Assembly (NCBI GenBank): GCA_049115715.1 | Contig: JAGDZQ010000013.1 | Location: 62,001 to 126,000, forward strand | Origin: JAMZMI01 sp049115715 | Lineage (GTDB): Bacteria; Bacteroidota; Bacteroidia; Cytophagales; Cyclobacteriaceae | DNA length: 64,000 bases | Reading direction: 5' to 3' | Shown here: positions 18,089-26,894 of the stretch, one piece after another | Position numbering within the stretch: position 1 is the first letter of the stretch | Layout of the letters: each line of letters begins with the position of its first letter | The notes under the pieces: generated by a model | What the model was told of the DNA's origin: nothing | The model's database searches: none | Seen by the model: the letters and a program-made list of their open reading frames with translations, nothing else | Translations under genes and position numbers: made by a program

Positions 18089-19324
18089 ATGAAACTAAAG
18101 ATTACTCAACTGATGTCAATATTGACCGTTCTGGTATTGATATCTTGTACGCCTCAGGCACAAAAGGAAGTGAAAACGCAGGACGATGTTCTTGAATTTT
18201 CTGATGAAAAGATGGATCATCTTGGTATCACAAATAGAGAATACCTAAGTGCCGCATCTAAGCGTGCGCTTGCATGGCCAGATGACCTGACAAACGAATG
18301 GTTTGGCGAATTTCAGATCCAAGACTTGAAAGGTGATCTTGCCTACGAAGAAGGAGTCGTAAGAAGAGACCCTAGTGCCATGATAAAATTTGACGGAAAA
18401 TACTTCGTATGGTACTCAAAGAGTGTTGGTAAATCACAAGGCTTTGGTGGGGATGTAGAAAAGGACAAGGTATTCCCATGGGATAGATGTGATATATGGT
18501 TCGCTACTTCCGAAGATGGCTGGACATGGAAAGAAGAAGGAATGGCTGTTCCAAGAGGAGCAAAAGGCGAGTATGATGACCGATCAGTTTTTACGGTTGA
18601 GATCATGGCTCACGAGGGAAAATATTACCTATGCTATCAGACAGTGAAATCCCCTTACACTGTTAGAGTGAAGAATCAAGTCGGTATTGCTTGGGCAGAT
18701 TCTCCATATGGCCCATGGACAAAAAGCAAAGAACCAATCTTGAGCCCTGCTGATAATGGAATCTGGGAAGGTGAAGAGCAAAACAGATTCATGGTAGAAA
18801 AGAAAGGTGATTTTGATAGTCATAAGGTTCACGATCCATGCATTATTCCTTTCAACGGAAAATTCTACCTATACTACAAAGGAGAGCAAATGGGTGAGGC
18901 TATCACATTTGGTGGTCGTCAAATCAGACATGGTGTAGCCATCGCAGACAATCCTTTAGGACCGTATGTAAAGTCTCCATATAACCCAATCTCAAATAGT
19001 GGACATGAAATTTGCGTTTGGCCTTACGAAGGAGGTATAGGTGCACTGATAACGACTGATGGTCCTGAGAAAAACACCGTCCAACTATCTGAAGACGGCA
19101 TCAACTTTGAGATCAAATCTGTAATCAAAGGTGCTCCTCATGCTATCGGAATCAACCGTGATCTAGAAGGATCAGATTCTATTCCATTCAAAGTATTTGA
19201 GTGGGGGCTGACTCACGAATACAAATCTTGGGATTGGCAATATATCCGTAGGTTTAGTGGAAAGAGAAGAACAACTCACGTTGCAAAAGGAGAAAGCTCG
19301 AAAAAAAGCGCAAAAAAGAAGTAA
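18089..19324 (+). CDS. GH117 family alpha-neoagarooligosaccharide hydrolase-like lipoprotein
   Basis: A 411-residue protein with a lipoprotein signal (LTVLVLISC). It has the GH117 N-terminal SxAxxR motif (SAASKR, residues about 53-58) known from the domain-swapped dimer arm, then a five-bladed propeller: VVRRDPSAMIKF, PWDRCDIWFATSEDGW, DDRSVFTVEIM, SHKVHDPCIIPF, GGRQIRHGVAIADNP and NSGHEICVWPY. Asp94, Asp249 and adjacent His307-Glu308 match in spacing the catalytic Asp, Asp and His-Glu of characterised GH117 enzymes (from memory). The family removes 3,6-anhydro-L-galactose from neoagaro-oligosaccharides, but some clades act otherwise. The tail is very basic (KKSAKKK). Strong terminator follows. 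Confidence 0.88.
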   Translation: MKLKITQLMSILTVLVLISCTPQAQKEVKTQDDVLEFSDEKMDHLGITNREYLSAASKRALAWPDDLTNEWFGEFQIQDLKGDLAYEEGVVRRDPSAMIKFDGKYFVWYSKSVGKSQGFGGDVEKDKVFPWDRCDIWFATSEDGWTWKEEGMAVPRGAKGEYDDRSVFTVEIMAHEGKYYLCYQTVKSPYTVRVKNQVGIAWADSPYGPWTKSKEPILSPADNGIWEGEEQNRFMVEKKGDFDSHKVHDPCIIPFNGKFYLYYKGEQMGEAITFGGRQIRHGVAIADNPLGPYVKSPYNPISNSGHEICVWPYEGGIGALITTDGPEKNTVQLSEDGINFEIKSVIKGAPHAIGINRDLEGSDSIPFKVFEWGLTHEYKSWDWQYIRRFSGKRRTTHVAKGESSKKSAKKK

Positions 19325-19341
19325 ATCATTCTTATCAATTG

Positions 19342-19376
19342 AAAAAGGGATTCTCTTACGAGAATCCCTTTTTTTA
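19342..19376. terminator. Bidirectional terminator between GH117 and GH2
   Basis: A 14-bp perfect stem (AAAAAGGGATTCTC / GAGAATCCCTTTTT) with a 4-base loop and T-run lies between the convergent GH117 and GH2 genes. The A-run on the left arm lets it work on the minus strand too. Confidence 0.9.
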
Positions 19377-19384
19377 TGCCCTTG

Positions 19385-22297
19385 CTAGTCTATGAACCTA
19401 ACCAGCTCAAAAGCATTGAGCCACACACCTTTTTGCAAATCTTGATCGGTAACCAGAACGGTTATAGTCCCATTACCATTTCTCTCAAAAGTCATTTCCG
19501 ATACGGCTGCACCGTCAGAAGGAAGTATATTTCCCTCCGTGATGGAAACATTATCCTGACTAAGCACCTCACCTTGTGCAATTACCTCCACTTTCAATTC
19601 CTTGGCATATGGGATTCTCAAAGCATTGAGGGATTTCAATTTATCTTTATTGGGATCCATAGAATCGGTATTGGAGCGTGGCGCATGATGATAGGTTTGA
19701 AGTAGGTATTTGCCATTAGGCAAATCTTCAAACTTCAATTGAAGCCCCTTTTCATCAATACAAAGAACTCCCTCACCGATAGCATAGCCATACTTACCCA
19801 TCACGTTCATTTCACCAAGCCATCTAATTACCCCTTCACCAGAACCGCTCGTAATTGAAATGTCAACACTTTCCCCAATGTCGAAAGTCTCTTCCGAGGA
19901 AGGTGTATTGTCTTTTTCAGTCCAAGGCTTCCAGCCAAACTGCAAGAGCTGCCCCTCTCCTCCTAAATCTACCCTTAAGCTTTCTTTATCAAGGTAAGGT
20001 TGATCCTTGATGACAGGATTGTGTTGAATAGATTCCCAAGAGGCTTTGTCCGACTTAAGTCCAGAAGCGGTAGCAGAAAGTGTGATTTTCCCTGCAGTGA
20101 GGTCTGACCGAATCAATGCAGGTGCATTTCCTCGATACATCTTCACAGGATTAGCTCCTATATCAGCATTATCCCCTACAATACTTGCCGGCCCCTTGAC
20201 AGAAAAATTTACTTCATTCTTAGCATCCTTAAGAACCGTCCCGTTTTTGTCCACAACATAGGCATAGGCTTGAATGATATCAGAGCCGTCAGCTACATGC
20301 GACCTATCCAAGGTATCGATGACAAGTTTTATTTTGAATGCCTTTTCGAAAGTTCTCTTGCTTGACTCTGCAACAACTCGATTGTCCTTCCAGCCTTTAG
20401 CCATCAGAGTGCCTTTCTCATACTTTTCAATTTGAAATTTAAATGGAGGATGATCCAATGAATCAAATACGCCTCCCTTTTCAGGAAATCTCCTCTCAAT
20501 AGGTTTCCCATTTACAATTAACTCTACTTCATTCGCATTGCTATAAACTGTGACTTCTTTTGTTTCAGAACTCCATTCGTCCATGATATGGAGATAAGGC
20601 TCACTGGACAGTTCCGATTCAAGCCAACGGACGTCTTTCCCGTATGGGTGTCTGAAAATATCTAATATCCCACCTGGGCGTACTTTCTCTGGCCATCTCC
20701 CGTCTGATGGATGAAAGGTGTAGTAATCATGCCCATTCCAAGAGATTATCCCAGTCTTCAAAGGATCAACTTTGTTCTCTGCTACAGATTTAAAACCCTC
20801 TCGACCTTCCATGGCCAGCATGGGTTCGTGTCTCTCCCAGTTTACAGGGCCATATACCATCTGACCATAAATATCTGTCATCCCAGAAGTCTGCCAGCCA
20901 GTCCACCTGCTGCTCTGAGAAGCTGTAAGGCGTGTAGGATCTTCCTGTTTCACCGCCAGATGAACCTGTGGAACATAGCCACGATGATTGATCCCTCCTC
21001 CCCATATAACAACAGAAGCATGATTTCGGTGATTTCTCACCATAGTTCTGGCTGCTTTTTCGAGATTATCAAACCAAGCATCACTTCCAATACCAATCCA
21101 TGTAGGAGCTTCCTCATAAACCAAAATCCCCAATTCATCGCATGCTTCTAGTAGCGCATTGTCCTGAGGATAATGTGCCGTGCGAACCACATTGAAGCCA
21201 AGTTGTTTGAACTGCTCCATGTCTTTTCTATGAAGAGAATTGGGCATTGCATCGCCAATATATCCATAGTGTTGATGGCGATTCGCCCCGATGAGCTCAA
21301 TAGGTTGACCATTGAGTAAAAATCCCTCTCTGGGGTGGTGCTCAAACTTTCTGACGCCAACTTTGCACTCCACTGCATCCAAAAGTGCGGATACTTCATA
21401 GACACTCGTATTCAACCTATAAAGATTGGGGGTTTCGATTGACCAAAGTTTTAGGTCATCTTCAATTCCTCCTATCTGGCTTACTTCCTCACTATCAAAG
21501 GCTTTGACGGTGACTTCTTTTTGCATTCGCAAAACCACCAATCCTTTTTCATCAATTAACCTATTTACTACAAGTAAACTTTTATCGCTTTCGGTTTCAT
21601 TTAGAACAACAGTCTCAACCGATATGGTGGCATTTAAATTTACAGGGTCTACGGATGGAGTTGTAAATCGAACTCCTGCTTTGAGAGCTTCCCAATTAAA
21701 AGTGACTCTAACTTTGTTCGTAGTAACAAGGTATACATCCCTATAAAGACCACTGAATTTCACATAATCGAAAGGTCCTGGATCTGGGGGCACATTTTCT
21801 TTTCTTCTATTATCCACAAGAAGCGTAACCTGATTAGATTTACCCAATTCAACAAAAGAGGTGATGTCAAAGTGGAAGGGGGTGTAGCCGCCTATTCTGT
21901 GCTGATCTACGTGCTTTCCGTTTACCCACAGATCAGTGACCTGATGAGCTCCTTCAAATTCAAGGAAGACCTTTTCAGCATCTTTTTCAACTTCTACTGA
22001 TCTTCTATACCACCCTACTTTTCTGTGAAAGCTCTCCTGAATTTTGGTGTCATTATGTCCGTTAAGATCGAGAGAAGCTAACTCAAGGGTATGAGGCACA
22101 CTTACAGTTTCCCAGCCCTCATCATCGAAGCTTTCCTCAAAAAAAGATTCATCTGGATCACCCAAATGAAATTTCCAGGATGCGTTGATACTACTTTTGA
22201 CTCTTGGAGAGACTTGATATCCAGAGTTTTGAGCGTCGATGTAATGTGTAAAAGATAAAAGAAAAAGGATCGCAAAAATTTTACGGAGCATGGGCAT
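19385..22297 (-). CDS. GH2 family protein with atypical acid/base position
   Basis: A 970-residue exported protein (signal MLRKIFAILFLLSFTHYIDAQ; Met3 at 22291 is an alternative start). GH2 domains in order: jelly-roll sugar-binding (about 35-200: GWYRRSVEV, FEGAHQVTDLWVNGKHVDQHRIGGYTPF), Ig-like (about 205-310), barrel (about 315-620: GANRHQHYGYIGDAMP, MEQFKQLGFNVVRTAHYPQD) and C-terminal beta domains. The usual W-S-x-G-N-E motif reads W-G-G-G-I-N (Asn437 in place of the acid/base Glu), while the nucleophile Glu497 (LAMEGREG) is kept. Expected activity is beta-galactosidase-like on galactan oligosaccharides, but the missing acid/base makes this uncertain. Lies downstream of the LacI gene on the same strand. 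Confidence 0.85.
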   Translation of the reverse strand: MPMLRKIFAILFLLSFTHYIDAQNSGYQVSPRVKSSINASWKFHLGDPDESFFEESFDDEGWETVSVPHTLELASLDLNGHNDTKIQESFHRKVGWYRRSVEVEKDAEKVFLEFEGAHQVTDLWVNGKHVDQHRIGGYTPFHFDITSFVELGKSNQVTLLVDNRRKENVPPDPGPFDYVKFSGLYRDVYLVTTNKVRVTFNWEALKAGVRFTTPSVDPVNLNATISVETVVLNETESDKSLLVVNRLIDEKGLVVLRMQKEVTVKAFDSEEVSQIGGIEDDLKLWSIETPNLYRLNTSVYEVSALLDAVECKVGVRKFEHHPREGFLLNGQPIELIGANRHQHYGYIGDAMPNSLHRKDMEQFKQLGFNVVRTAHYPQDNALLEACDELGILVYEEAPTWIGIGSDAWFDNLEKAARTMVRNHRNHASVVIWGGGINHRGYVPQVHLAVKQEDPTRLTASQSSRWTGWQTSGMTDIYGQMVYGPVNWERHEPMLAMEGREGFKSVAENKVDPLKTGIISWNGHDYYTFHPSDGRWPEKVRPGGILDIFRHPYGKDVRWLESELSSEPYLHIMDEWSSETKEVTVYSNANEVELIVNGKPIERRFPEKGGVFDSLDHPPFKFQIEKYEKGTLMAKGWKDNRVVAESSKRTFEKAFKIKLVIDTLDRSHVADGSDIIQAYAYVVDKNGTVLKDAKNEVNFSVKGPASIVGDNADIGANPVKMYRGNAPALIRSDLTAGKITLSATASGLKSDKASWESIQHNPVIKDQPYLDKESLRVDLGGEGQLLQFGWKPWTEKDNTPSSEETFDIGESVDISITSGSGEGVIRWLGEMNVMGKYGYAIGEGVLCIDEKGLQLKFEDLPNGKYLLQTYHHAPRSNTDSMDPNKDKLKSLNALRIPYAKELKVEVIAQGEVLSQDNVSITEGNILPSDGAAVSEMTFERNGNGTITVLVTDQDLQKGVWLNAFELVRFID

Positions 22298-22456
22298 AAA
22301 CTTGAGTATAAAAAATAGTAAATCAATAAAGCACCTAAGCTAATAGATCAGATTCTTTTCTATTGGAGCAAAGCGTTGATCCAGAAATAGAATGGGGACT
22401 CAAGTGCCTTTTTTACCAGATAATAGATTTCTTATCACCAGAATTTAATTCCTCAA

Positions 22457-23518
22457 CTAGCTTGCGCTCTTAAAGACGCGAACCACAGATTTGAGATCCT
22501 TCTTAGAATCAATCTTATTGGTTGATTCCCTAAGGACAAGATTAGTCGGGAGAGATTCACATAGCTCCTTTGTAGAATCTGGGTTCTCTATATGCCATAG
22601 AAGAATCTCAGCAGCTCTTCGTCCCATCATCTCGGCAGGCTGTATGACCGTTGACAATGTAGGAGTCATATAGGTAGCTATAGGCTCATCTGCGAACCCT
22701 ATTACGGATACTTCTTCAGGCACAAGCTTTCCGTTTCGTTTTAGAATCTGAACAGCCTCAAAAGCCAGATAGTCATTGAAACAAAGTAGCCCGTCTACTT
22801 CATCCTTCAAGATCAAAGTTTCTAATTTTTCTTTCCAACTTTCATCTTCACTTTTTAATATATAATCCTCGTTGTTTTCGATTCCATGTTCTTTCAATCC
22901 TTCCTTATACCCCATGATTCGATTAAAACTAGTGGAAAGGTTCTCCGGTCCGGCAAGGTGCACAATCTTAGAGCTACCAGTAGACACCATGTGTCTGACT
23001 GCTTCTATGCAACCGGGAAAATCGTCTGTAACTACATATGAGGTGTCTAAATCCTCGCACATTCTATCCAAGAATACCACGGGAACATCGTCTTCCAGAG
23101 TTTCTAAAAAATGGTCAAAATTAGAGGTGCCACGAGCATATGAAGCGATAATTCCATCCACACGCATACTGTTCAGCATATTCACCGCTTTCACCTCTTT
23201 CTCATATAGTCCTTCATGAGTATTGATAAAGAGATGATATCCTCTTTCATTAACAATCCGATTCACCCCATCCAACACCTTAGAAAAGTAGTGATGAGTA
23301 AATTCGGGTAAAATCAATCCAATACTCTTTGATTGTTTTTTGAGAAGATTAATAGCGAACGGATTAGGCTTGTATCCCCACTTTTTTGCTAGATCCAAAA
23401 CTGCTTCTCGCGTTTTTTGGCTAATTCTTCCTTCGTTACTCAAAGCTCGAGAAACAGTAGATGTGGAAACACCGAGTTCTTTAGCTAAATCAATGATTTT
23501 TACTCTTCCTCGTATCAT
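22457..23518 (-). CDS. LacI-family transcriptional regulator
   Basis: A 353-residue regulator with an N-terminal LacI helix-turn-helix (VKIIDLAKELGVSTSTVSRALSNEGRISQKTREAVLDLA), hinge (GYKPNPFAINLLKKQ) and a periplasmic-binding-protein-like effector domain (IGLILPEFTHHYFSKVLDGV, GIIASYARG, VVFLDRMCEDLD, DGLLCFNDYLAFEAVQIL, VSVIGFADEP). It is divergent from uxaB and lies upstream of GH2 on the same strand, so it is the natural candidate to control the L-galactose genes. The effector is probably a pathway sugar acid or sugar, which is inference. A candidate LacI-type site with a central CG lies at 31421-31434. Confidence 0.92.
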   Translation of the reverse strand: MIRGRVKIIDLAKELGVSTSTVSRALSNEGRISQKTREAVLDLAKKWGYKPNPFAINLLKKQSKSIGLILPEFTHHYFSKVLDGVNRIVNERGYHLFINTHEGLYEKEVKAVNMLNSMRVDGIIASYARGTSNFDHFLETLEDDVPVVFLDRMCEDLDTSYVVTDDFPGCIEAVRHMVSTGSSKIVHLAGPENLSTSFNRIMGYKEGLKEHGIENNEDYILKSEDESWKEKLETLILKDEVDGLLCFNDYLAFEAVQILKRNGKLVPEEVSVIGFADEPIATYMTPTLSTVIQPAEMMGRRAAEILLWHIENPDSTKELCESLPTNLVLRESTNKIDSKKDLKSVVRVFKSAS

Positions 23519-23619
23519 TTTGACCTTTTCTTATTGGAAGATTAAAATTAATTGAGCCTAAATAGTTGCTGGGTGACTAAATATAATTATTAGAGGGGGG
23601 ATTTTGTAAAGTACGCAAA

Positions 23620-23645
23620 GGAATGGGTTTCACACCCTAAAGGGA
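23620..23645. promoter_or_regulatory. Possible operator between lacI and uxaB
   Basis: The divergent 205-bp region between the LacI gene and uxaB holds a short imperfect dyad GGGTTTCACACCC around 23627-23639. It is a weak candidate for the LacI-family protein; no CG-centred site like that at 31424 was seen here. Confidence 0.25.
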
Positions 23646-23723
23646 TAAAGAAAACCTCAAAAAACACTTTAGTTTCCCTTAATTTCGCAATCAAGTCAAT
23701 AATCAAAACATCATCTTAATAAA

Positions 23724-25148
23724 GTGAATTTAGACAGAACAAACGCTAGCCTTGCCGCAAAAAGGCCTATTAAGATTCTTCAGTTCGGTGAAGGGAATTT
23801 CCTTCGGGCATTTGCAAACTGGATGATCGATATTCTTAACGAAAAATCTCCTAAGTTTAACGCGGGTGTTTCAGTCATTCAGCCTATCGACAGAGGCTTG
23901 GTTCACATGCTTAAGGCACAAGACGGATTGTATCATCACCTGATCAGAGGTATTCAAAAAGGAAAGGAAATAAACGATACGCGTCTCATTAGCTGCATAG
24001 ATGAGACGATAAACCCATTTGAATCTCCAGAAGATTACTTCGCGCATGCGTCTAATAACGAGCTAAAGATTATTCTATCCAATACTACTGAAGCAGGTAT
24101 CCGATTCGAAGATGAAGACCTTCCAGAAAGTGGGTTGGCGAATACATTCCCTGGCAAGTTGACTCAGCTTCTGAAGAAAAGATTTGATCATTTTGAAGGA
24201 AATGCAGAAAGTGGTTTGGTTTTCATTCCTTGCGAACTCATTGAAAAGAATGGGGAAAAACTAAAAGCGGCTATTCTTCAGTATGCTGAAAAATGGAGTC
24301 TTGGTGATTCGTTTATTGACTGGATCAGCAATCACAATTACTTTGGAAATACACTGGTAGATAGAATTGTCCCCGGTTATCCTAAGGAAGAGATCAAAGA
24401 AATTCAAGAGCGCATAGGGTATGACGATCAGCTTGTAGTAGCATCTGAAGTATTTCATCTTTGGGTAATAGAGGGACCAAAAGAGATTCAAAAAGTTTTG
24501 CCGGCTGATGAATATGGACTTAATGTCAAGTTTGTTGATGACTTGACTCCATACAGGACTCAGAAAGTAAGAATTCTAAATGGTACGCATACAGCTATGG
24601 TTCCGGTAGGATTGCTTGCACAAATCGAAACCGTGAGAGAAACAGTCGAAGATGAGATCACGGGCAAATTTGTCAAATCTGTGATGTATGAAGAGATCGC
24701 TCCTACCATTGACCTACCTCAAGATGGGGTTCGCGCATTTGCAGACGAAATCATGGAGCGATTCAAAAATCCTTTCATCCGTCATGAATTGAAGAGTATC
24801 TCGCTAAACTCGATCTCCAAGTTCAAGGTACGCGTATTACCAACCATAAAGGACTACATTCAAGCCAACGAAAATGCTCCGAAACGACTTATTTTCTCCT
24901 TGGCTTGCTTGATCAAATTGTATTTGTCCGATTCTTTCCAAGCTACAGATGATCAGTTCATCCTGGATCTTTTCAACGAATGGAAGGCAGCCAATCTATC
25001 CAATGAATCGTTGGCTGAAAAAATCCTTAGCCAGAAGTCTTTCTGGGGCGAAGATTTAACTTCAATAGCTTCTATCCAACCTCTTTTAATTAGCTATTTG
25101 GATAAAATAGAAGTTGAGGGAATCAAAGAAATATTAAAAACATTTTAA
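23724..25148 (+). CDS. uxaB: Tagaturonate reductase (altronate oxidoreductase)
   Basis: A 474-residue mannitol-dehydrogenase-family enzyme that reduces D-tagaturonate to D-altronate with NADH in the cytoplasm. The N-terminal nucleotide motif is ILQFGEGNFLRAFANWMID (residues about 18-36); IIPFN-type and catalytic-Lys regions follow (FIPCELIEKNGEKLKAAI, YRTQKVRILNGTHTAMVPVG). The start codon is GTG at 23724; no ATG lies nearby. It is four bases upstream of uxaA, so the two form an operon. In galacturonate users UxaC precedes UxaB; no uxaC is seen here, and an LgoD-like gene instead feeds tagaturonate from L-galactonate. Confidence 0.93.
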   Translation: MNLDRTNASLAAKRPIKILQFGEGNFLRAFANWMIDILNEKSPKFNAGVSVIQPIDRGLVHMLKAQDGLYHHLIRGIQKGKEINDTRLISCIDETINPFESPEDYFAHASNNELKIILSNTTEAGIRFEDEDLPESGLANTFPGKLTQLLKKRFDHFEGNAESGLVFIPCELIEKNGEKLKAAILQYAEKWSLGDSFIDWISNHNYFGNTLVDRIVPGYPKEEIKEIQERIGYDDQLVVASEVFHLWVIEGPKEIQKVLPADEYGLNVKFVDDLTPYRTQKVRILNGTHTAMVPVGLLAQIETVRETVEDEITGKFVKSVMYEEIAPTIDLPQDGVRAFADEIMERFKNPFIRHELKSISLNSISKFKVRVLPTIKDYIQANENAPKRLIFSLACLIKLYLSDSFQATDDQFILDLFNEWKAANLSNESLAEKILSQKSFWGEDLTSIASIQPLLISYLDKIEVEGIKEILKTF

Positions 25149-25152
25149 TCAA

Positions 25153-26799
25153 ATGGCTCAAGCAATTACAATAAATCCAACAGATAACTTAGCTGTTGCT
25201 CTTACTGATTTAAAAAGTGGTGACACTTTGAGTGTCAATGATACCGAAGTAACACTTTCGCATGATATTCAGGCTAAGCATAAATTTTCTCTCCAAGATC
25301 TGGAAGCAGGAGAAGAGATGTATATGTATGGATTAGTAGTAGGCACTGCCAATGAAAGAATAGCTAAAGGGCAGGCAATTACTACTCAAAACACGACACA
25401 CAAAGCCTCAACTTATGATTTGGATAAGAAGTCGACTTATAAATGGAACGCTCCTGATGTTTCAAGATTCTCCGACCGTACATTCAACGGCTATCACCGA
25501 GAAGACGGCCAAGTCGGGTCTAGTAACTATTGGCTAGTATTTCCTTTGGTTTTTTGTGAAAACAGAAATATTGAGGTACTGAAGAAAGCTTTTAATAAAG
25601 CTTTGGGATATGAGACTAAAAACAAATACGAGCAACTTGTAACCAATCTCGTTGACCACTATCAAAATGAGAATTTTGATGAGGTTTATGATAGCGAAGA
25701 ACCTTTACTGGAACAAGTCGCAGATACAGATAAGTCTGAAGTTTTTGAAAATGTGAAAGTCAGGTTTATCACCCATCAGGGCGGATGTGGTGGCATTCGT
25801 CAGGATGCTGAAACGCTATGTAGGCTCCTTGCTGGATACGTGAAAAATCCGAATGTTGCGGGAGCGACTGTATTGAGCCTTGGTTGCCAAAATGCAGAAG
25901 TGAAAATCTTCAATGCGGCTTTGGAAAGTCTGGACATTAAAAAGCCCGTAGTTATATTTGATCAACAGTCCATTGGAAATGAGGAAGTGCTCATCTCTAC
26001 TGCGATAAAAGAGACATTCAAGCACCTTATAGAAGCGAATAAAATTACCAGACAACCAGCTCCTCTTAGCAAACTAACTGTAGGGTTAGAGTGTGGTGGT
26101 TCTGATGGGTTTTCTGGTATTTCTGCCAACCCGTCTGTGGGTTACGCTTCGGATTTAGTTGCAGCTCTTGGCGGAAAGGTGATGCTGTCAGAGTTCCCGG
26201 AACTTTGCGGTGTAGAGCAGGAATTGATCGATAGAATGTCCAACAAACAACACGCGATCAAATTCACTGATCTTATGAGAAGCTATGAGCAAGCTGCCGA
26301 GGATAGCGGATCGGGTTTCGATATGAACCCTTCTCCCGGAAACATCAAAGACGGTTTGATCACTGACGCAATGAAGTCTGCAGGCGCGGCTAAAAAAGGT
26401 GGTACATCCCCTATCAATGATGTATTGGACTATACAGAATATGCTTTTAAGGAGGGTTTAAATTTGCTCTGTACGCCAGGAAATGATGTAGAATCTACTA
26501 CTGGATTGGTAGGGTCTGGGGCAAACGTGGTGCTCTTCACTACAGGATTAGGAACACCAACTGGTAATCCAGTAGCTCCAATTCTAAAGGTATCATCCAA
26601 TACCAAGCTTGCCGAAAAGATGAGTGATATCATAGATATCAATACAGGGCCTGTTATAGAAGGGAAAAAGACGATTGCCGAAATGGGTGAGGAAATACTA
26701 GATCATGTGATCCAGGTTGCTTCCGGAGACAAGCCATCAAAAGCAGTAATTATGGATCAATCGGACTTTATACCATGGAAAAGAGGAGTCTCTTTATAA
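25153..26799 (+). CDS. uxaA: Altronate dehydratase
   Basis: A 548-residue dehydratase converting D-altronate to 2-keto-3-deoxy-D-gluconate. It has an N-terminal SAF-type domain (residues about 1-95: VGTANERIAKGQAITTQN) and a large C-terminal galactarate/altronate dehydratase domain with conserved Cys and Gly motifs (THQGGCGGIRQDAETLCRLLAGY, LGCQNAEV, GLECGGSDGFSGISANPSVG, ELCGVEQ, TTGLVGSGANVVLFTTG). Both domains are present in full, unlike bacteria where they are split. It follows uxaB closely and ends in a shared convergent terminator. KDG kinase and KDPG aldolase genes are not in this window. Confidence 0.93.
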   Translation: MAQAITINPTDNLAVALTDLKSGDTLSVNDTEVTLSHDIQAKHKFSLQDLEAGEEMYMYGLVVGTANERIAKGQAITTQNTTHKASTYDLDKKSTYKWNAPDVSRFSDRTFNGYHREDGQVGSSNYWLVFPLVFCENRNIEVLKKAFNKALGYETKNKYEQLVTNLVDHYQNENFDEVYDSEEPLLEQVADTDKSEVFENVKVRFITHQGGCGGIRQDAETLCRLLAGYVKNPNVAGATVLSLGCQNAEVKIFNAALESLDIKKPVVIFDQQSIGNEEVLISTAIKETFKHLIEANKITRQPAPLSKLTVGLECGGSDGFSGISANPSVGYASDLVAALGGKVMLSEFPELCGVEQELIDRMSNKQHAIKFTDLMRSYEQAAEDSGSGFDMNPSPGNIKDGLITDAMKSAGAAKKGGTSPINDVLDYTEYAFKEGLNLLCTPGNDVESTTGLVGSGANVVLFTTGLGTPTGNPVAPILKVSSNTKLAEKMSDIIDINTGPVIEGKKTIAEMGEEILDHVIQVASGDKPSKAVIMDQSDFIPWKRGVSL

Positions 26800-26829
26800 C
26801 ATCAGTCGATTAAAAGGATCAAGAATTAA

Positions 26830-26866
26830 AAAACCCCAGTAGACTCTCAAGCTCTACTAGGGTTTT
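26830..26866. terminator. Bidirectional terminator between uxaA and DUF1080 gene
   Basis: Stem AAAACCC-c-AGTAGA / TCTACT-a-GGGTTTT with one mismatch and a 9-base loop, flanked by A and T runs, between convergent genes. Confidence 0.85.
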
Positions 26867-26894
26867 CTTTTACTTTCGAAAAGAGCACTGTATC

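Noticed and set aside
18089..19324. First reading of this gene as a GH43 enzyme
   Set aside because: The SxAxxR arm, the HDP and GHE spacing and the overall motif order fit GH117 better.
20711..21151. Plus-strand open frame of about 146 codons opposite the GH2 gene
   Set aside because: Antisense to the GH2 barrel with its motifs; no domain or signal peptide.
23724..26799. Reading uxaB-uxaA as a galacturonate pathway
   Set aside because: No uronate isomerase (uxaC) or hexuronate importer is present, whereas the LgoD-like gene and aldose-oxidation genes are adjacent. It remains possible if uxaC lies elsewhere.
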